Shown: one piece after another, positions 60,682 through 62,078 of the stretch
How the letters are laid out: each line of letters begins with the position of its first letter
How positions within the stretch are numbered: the first letter of the stretch is position 1
NCBI GenBank assembly: GCA_021784575.1
Contig: JAJYHX010000001.1
Location: 477,917 to 539,994 of the forward strand
Direction of reading: 5' to 3'
DNA: 62,078 bases
Source: Nitrospirota bacterium
GTDB lineage: Bacteria > Nitrospirota > JACRHJ01
Notes under the pieces: generated by a model
Databases searched by the model: none
The model's input: the letters and a program-made list of their open reading frames with translations, nothing else
Told to the model about the DNA's origin: nothing
Translations under genes and position numbers: made by a program

Positions 60682-61727
60682 AACATATACCGCATACCGA
60701 CCGTCGTCGTAAAACGCGGCACAAGCTGGACTCCGTTCACGTCCTGGTATAGCGGCACCTGGACAAATCCATACAAAAGCAGATGCCGGCTGACTACCGG
60801 GACGGACACGCCGGGGCTTAAATACAAAAGCGTTCCGCCGGTAGAGTACCTGTCCGCGCTGGCCCCCGAATCCCGGTTGGCGTATTTGAAATTAAACTGC
60901 ACCAGCGGGCTGAAATAAGAGATGCCCGCGTATCTCATGCCGACGCTACAGTTCACGCTGTCGCCCGGCCGGTAATCCTCCCGGAAGTCGAGCGCCCTCT
61001 GGTAAAGCACCGACCCGAAATAATCCCAGTTTTCGGCTATGTCATTTGAATAATACGCTCCGAGCATGATGTCCGTCGTGCCGCTGCCGGGCTGAAGCCC
61101 GCGGTCGATGGAGACCTCTCCGGGCATCATCGGATCCGTCGATGTCCCTTTCTCGGTGAAGCTGCCGGTAGGGAGCTTTATCCCGCCCATGACACCCAGC
61201 GTGCCCCAGGCGCAGTCCCGGAGAATGCCCTGATAGCGCCCCATTATCCTTATATCCCCTATGCCGTCCGTGCGCGAATTATACGACATCCCGTCCCCGT
61301 AGAGGTTGGGCGTGATGCCGTTCGAGGCCGTGCCGAGCGTGCTGTGCCTGCGGTCGATAAACGGCACCTGGACGTTTATTCCCCAGAGCCTGTCGATTGC
61401 GTAGTCCATCCCGAGCGTAACGTAGTTGTTCTGCGTGAACTTCTCCACCTCCTGCGGGCTCCCGTCGTTTGTTATCTTGCTTGCGTCGATGGCGGATATG
61501 CTGCCCGTGCCGTGCCGGAGCTGGTCCTGGTCGAGGTAGTCGTAGCGCAGGTCTATGCTCAGGCCCGGCTTGAAAGTGATCGCGGTTCCGGACGATTGCA
61601 TATTTTCCCAGTCCGAACTGAGCGTGCAGCCGCAGCTTGCGCAGGCAAACGCCCTTTTTTCGGCGAACGCGGCAAGACAAAGCAAAGCCGCGCAGACAAG
61701 ACATAAAGCTCTTATGAGGTTCCTCAT
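60678..61727 (-). CDS. Outer-membrane beta-barrel protein with N-terminal cysteine motif
   Basis: A 349-residue protein with a signal peptide (about 1-28). The mature N-terminus is C-A-S-C-G-C-T-L-S-S-D-W, a C-x2-C-x-C cluster, followed by alternating beta-strands such as LSIDLRYDYLDQDQL and ending T-T-V-G-M-R-Y-M-F, with a terminal Phe as in outer-membrane proteins. It is probably a 12-16 strand channel. The cysteines could hold a metal or link to the redox proteins encoded next to it. The substrate is unknown. The convergent neighbour overlaps by 4 nt. Confidence 0.8.
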   Translation of the reverse strand: MRNLIRALCLVCAALLCLAAFAEKRAFACASCGCTLSSDWENMQSSGTAITFKPGLSIDLRYDYLDQDQLRHGTGSISAIDASKITNDGSPQEVEKFTQNNYVTLGMDYAIDRLWGINVQVPFIDRRHSTLGTASNGITPNLYGDGMSYNSRTDGIGDIRIMGRYQGILRDCAWGTLGVMGGIKLPTGSFTEKGTSTDPMMPGEVSIDRGLQPGSGTTDIMLGAYYSNDIAENWDYFGSVLYQRALDFREDYRPGDSVNCSVGMRYAGISYFSPLVQFNFKYANRDSGASADRYSTGGTLLYLSPGVSVPVVSRHLLLYGFVQVPLYQDVNGVQLVPRFTTTVGMRYMF

Positions 61728-61776
61728 GGTGTAAGGCTCTCCTTATCCATAAATTGCATCATGCGCATTAAACGAT

Positions 61777-61802
61777 GTCATTCTGAGCGCAGCGAAGAAT
61801 CC
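61777..61802 (+). repeat. Dispersed repeat, type D, compact copy
   Basis: GTCATTCTGAGCGCAGCG followed by AAGAATCC; compare 58122-58230. Confidence 0.65.
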
Positions 61803-61903
61803 ACAGCAATATCCCTGGCGCAAAGCAAATTCAAAAGTGGGCCCTTCGGCTTCGCTCAGGACGACAGATTCGGAAAGGTTTTGCGGGGCGAAAGGCCCCG
61901 GGA

Positions 61904-62077
61904 TTACGCCTTGGGAGGGATATCTATTTCTCCCGGAAGGGCCTCGGCGGAGGTCTCGTCCGGGGCTGGAGGAAAGCTTAAGGAGACAAGATAGCAGCGG
62001 TAACTTATGTCCTGGAAGAGCGCGGGCCCAAGCCCGGTCTGGTTTATCGACTGCCCGCCGTGGCCGCAGACATCGAG
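61904..62077 (-). CDS. Unrecognised protein, C-terminal fragment (partial)
   Basis: An open minus-strand frame enters from the window edge and stops at TAA 61906-61904, giving 57 residues. It contains LDVCGHGGQSINQTG, L-F-Q-D-I-S-Y-R-C-Y-L-V-S-L-S-F and a Pro/Glu-rich tail ending IPPKA. I do not recognise the family. Codon use is GC-rich like the neighbours, and the frame is free of stops, so it is probably real. Confidence 0.5.
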   Translation of the reverse strand, partial: LDVCGHGGQSINQTGLGPALFQDISYRCYLVSLSFPPAPDETSAEALPGEIDIPPKA

Positions 62078-62078
62078 G

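Noticed and set aside
61761-61994. 77-codon plus-strand frame near the window end
   Set aside because: It is read through a dispersed repeat; the minus-strand frame ending at 61904 is a better gene candidate.

Overview
The window is GC-rich, densely coding DNA from a Gram-negative bacterium. It carries a lipid A deacylase-like protein, a BamA-like barrel, lipoproteins, hopanoid side-chain enzymes (HpnI, HpnJ), a membrane-anchored multiheme cytochrome, and several GAF/HD-GYP and GGDEF proteins. That mix suggests an uncultured sediment or subsurface lineage of the Nitrospirota / former Deltaproteobacteria type, probably anaerobic or microaerophilic. This placement is an inference from gene content. 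I see no rRNA, tRNA, CRISPR array or intact insertion sequence.

Layout. 1-1642: the end of a DUF512 protein and a GAF/HD-GYP protein. 1809-9146: a cell-envelope run ftsH, folP, cdaA, a large membrane protein, ybbR-like, glmM, centred on c-di-AMP synthesis. 9265-17943: a TPR/Ser-Thr kinase, comEC, a convergent phosphoglycolate phosphatase-like gene, and a DUF4912 plus GH57 pair for alpha-glucan metabolism. 17989-23939: aspS, rluB, guaB, a DUF2795 protein and an isocitrate dehydrogenase. 24035-24921: an AT-rich island with two small minus-strand genes and a divergent 54-residue ribbon-helix-helix regulator whose promoters overlap repeated operator-like sites. 25025-30929: a CDF-like transporter, GAF-GGDEF, two tandem Usp proteins and a receiver-first histidine kinase.

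31997-43773 is a long, tightly packed plus-strand run: a heme-motif HD-GYP sensor, larE, a TPR lipoprotein, a small membrane metal-site protein with no ordinary start codon, a DNA methyltransferase fused to a nuclease domain, a form IV RuBisCO-like protein with most RuBisCO active-site residues, both subunits of a glycolate oxidase-type enzyme, an FSA-type aldolase, an FmdB zinc ribbon and pgi. 43774-44628 is a gene-free stretch full of repeats. 45062-51104 (minus) is an envelope and hopanoid cluster: BamA-like barrel, ispH, hpnJ, a TPR protein, hpnI and a PagL-like enzyme. 51272-54661 (minus): tpx, a TrmN6-like methylase and priA. 54938-61727: a second heme-motif HD-GYP sensor, a YkgJ-like protein, a GemA-like protein, a multiheme cytochrome divergent from a DUF2318 lipoprotein, and an outer-membrane barrel. 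The window ends inside an unrecognised minus-strand gene.

Two things run through the window. One is a family of roughly 40-60 bp palindromic elements (six copies seen), one of which lies in frame inside hpnI. The other is a set of sigma70-like promoters, mostly with exact 17-nt spacers, several ending within a few bases of the start codon, which suggests leaderless mRNAs. Both CxxCH-type HD-GYP genes carry the same GTTAA-N6-TTAAC inverted repeat upstream.
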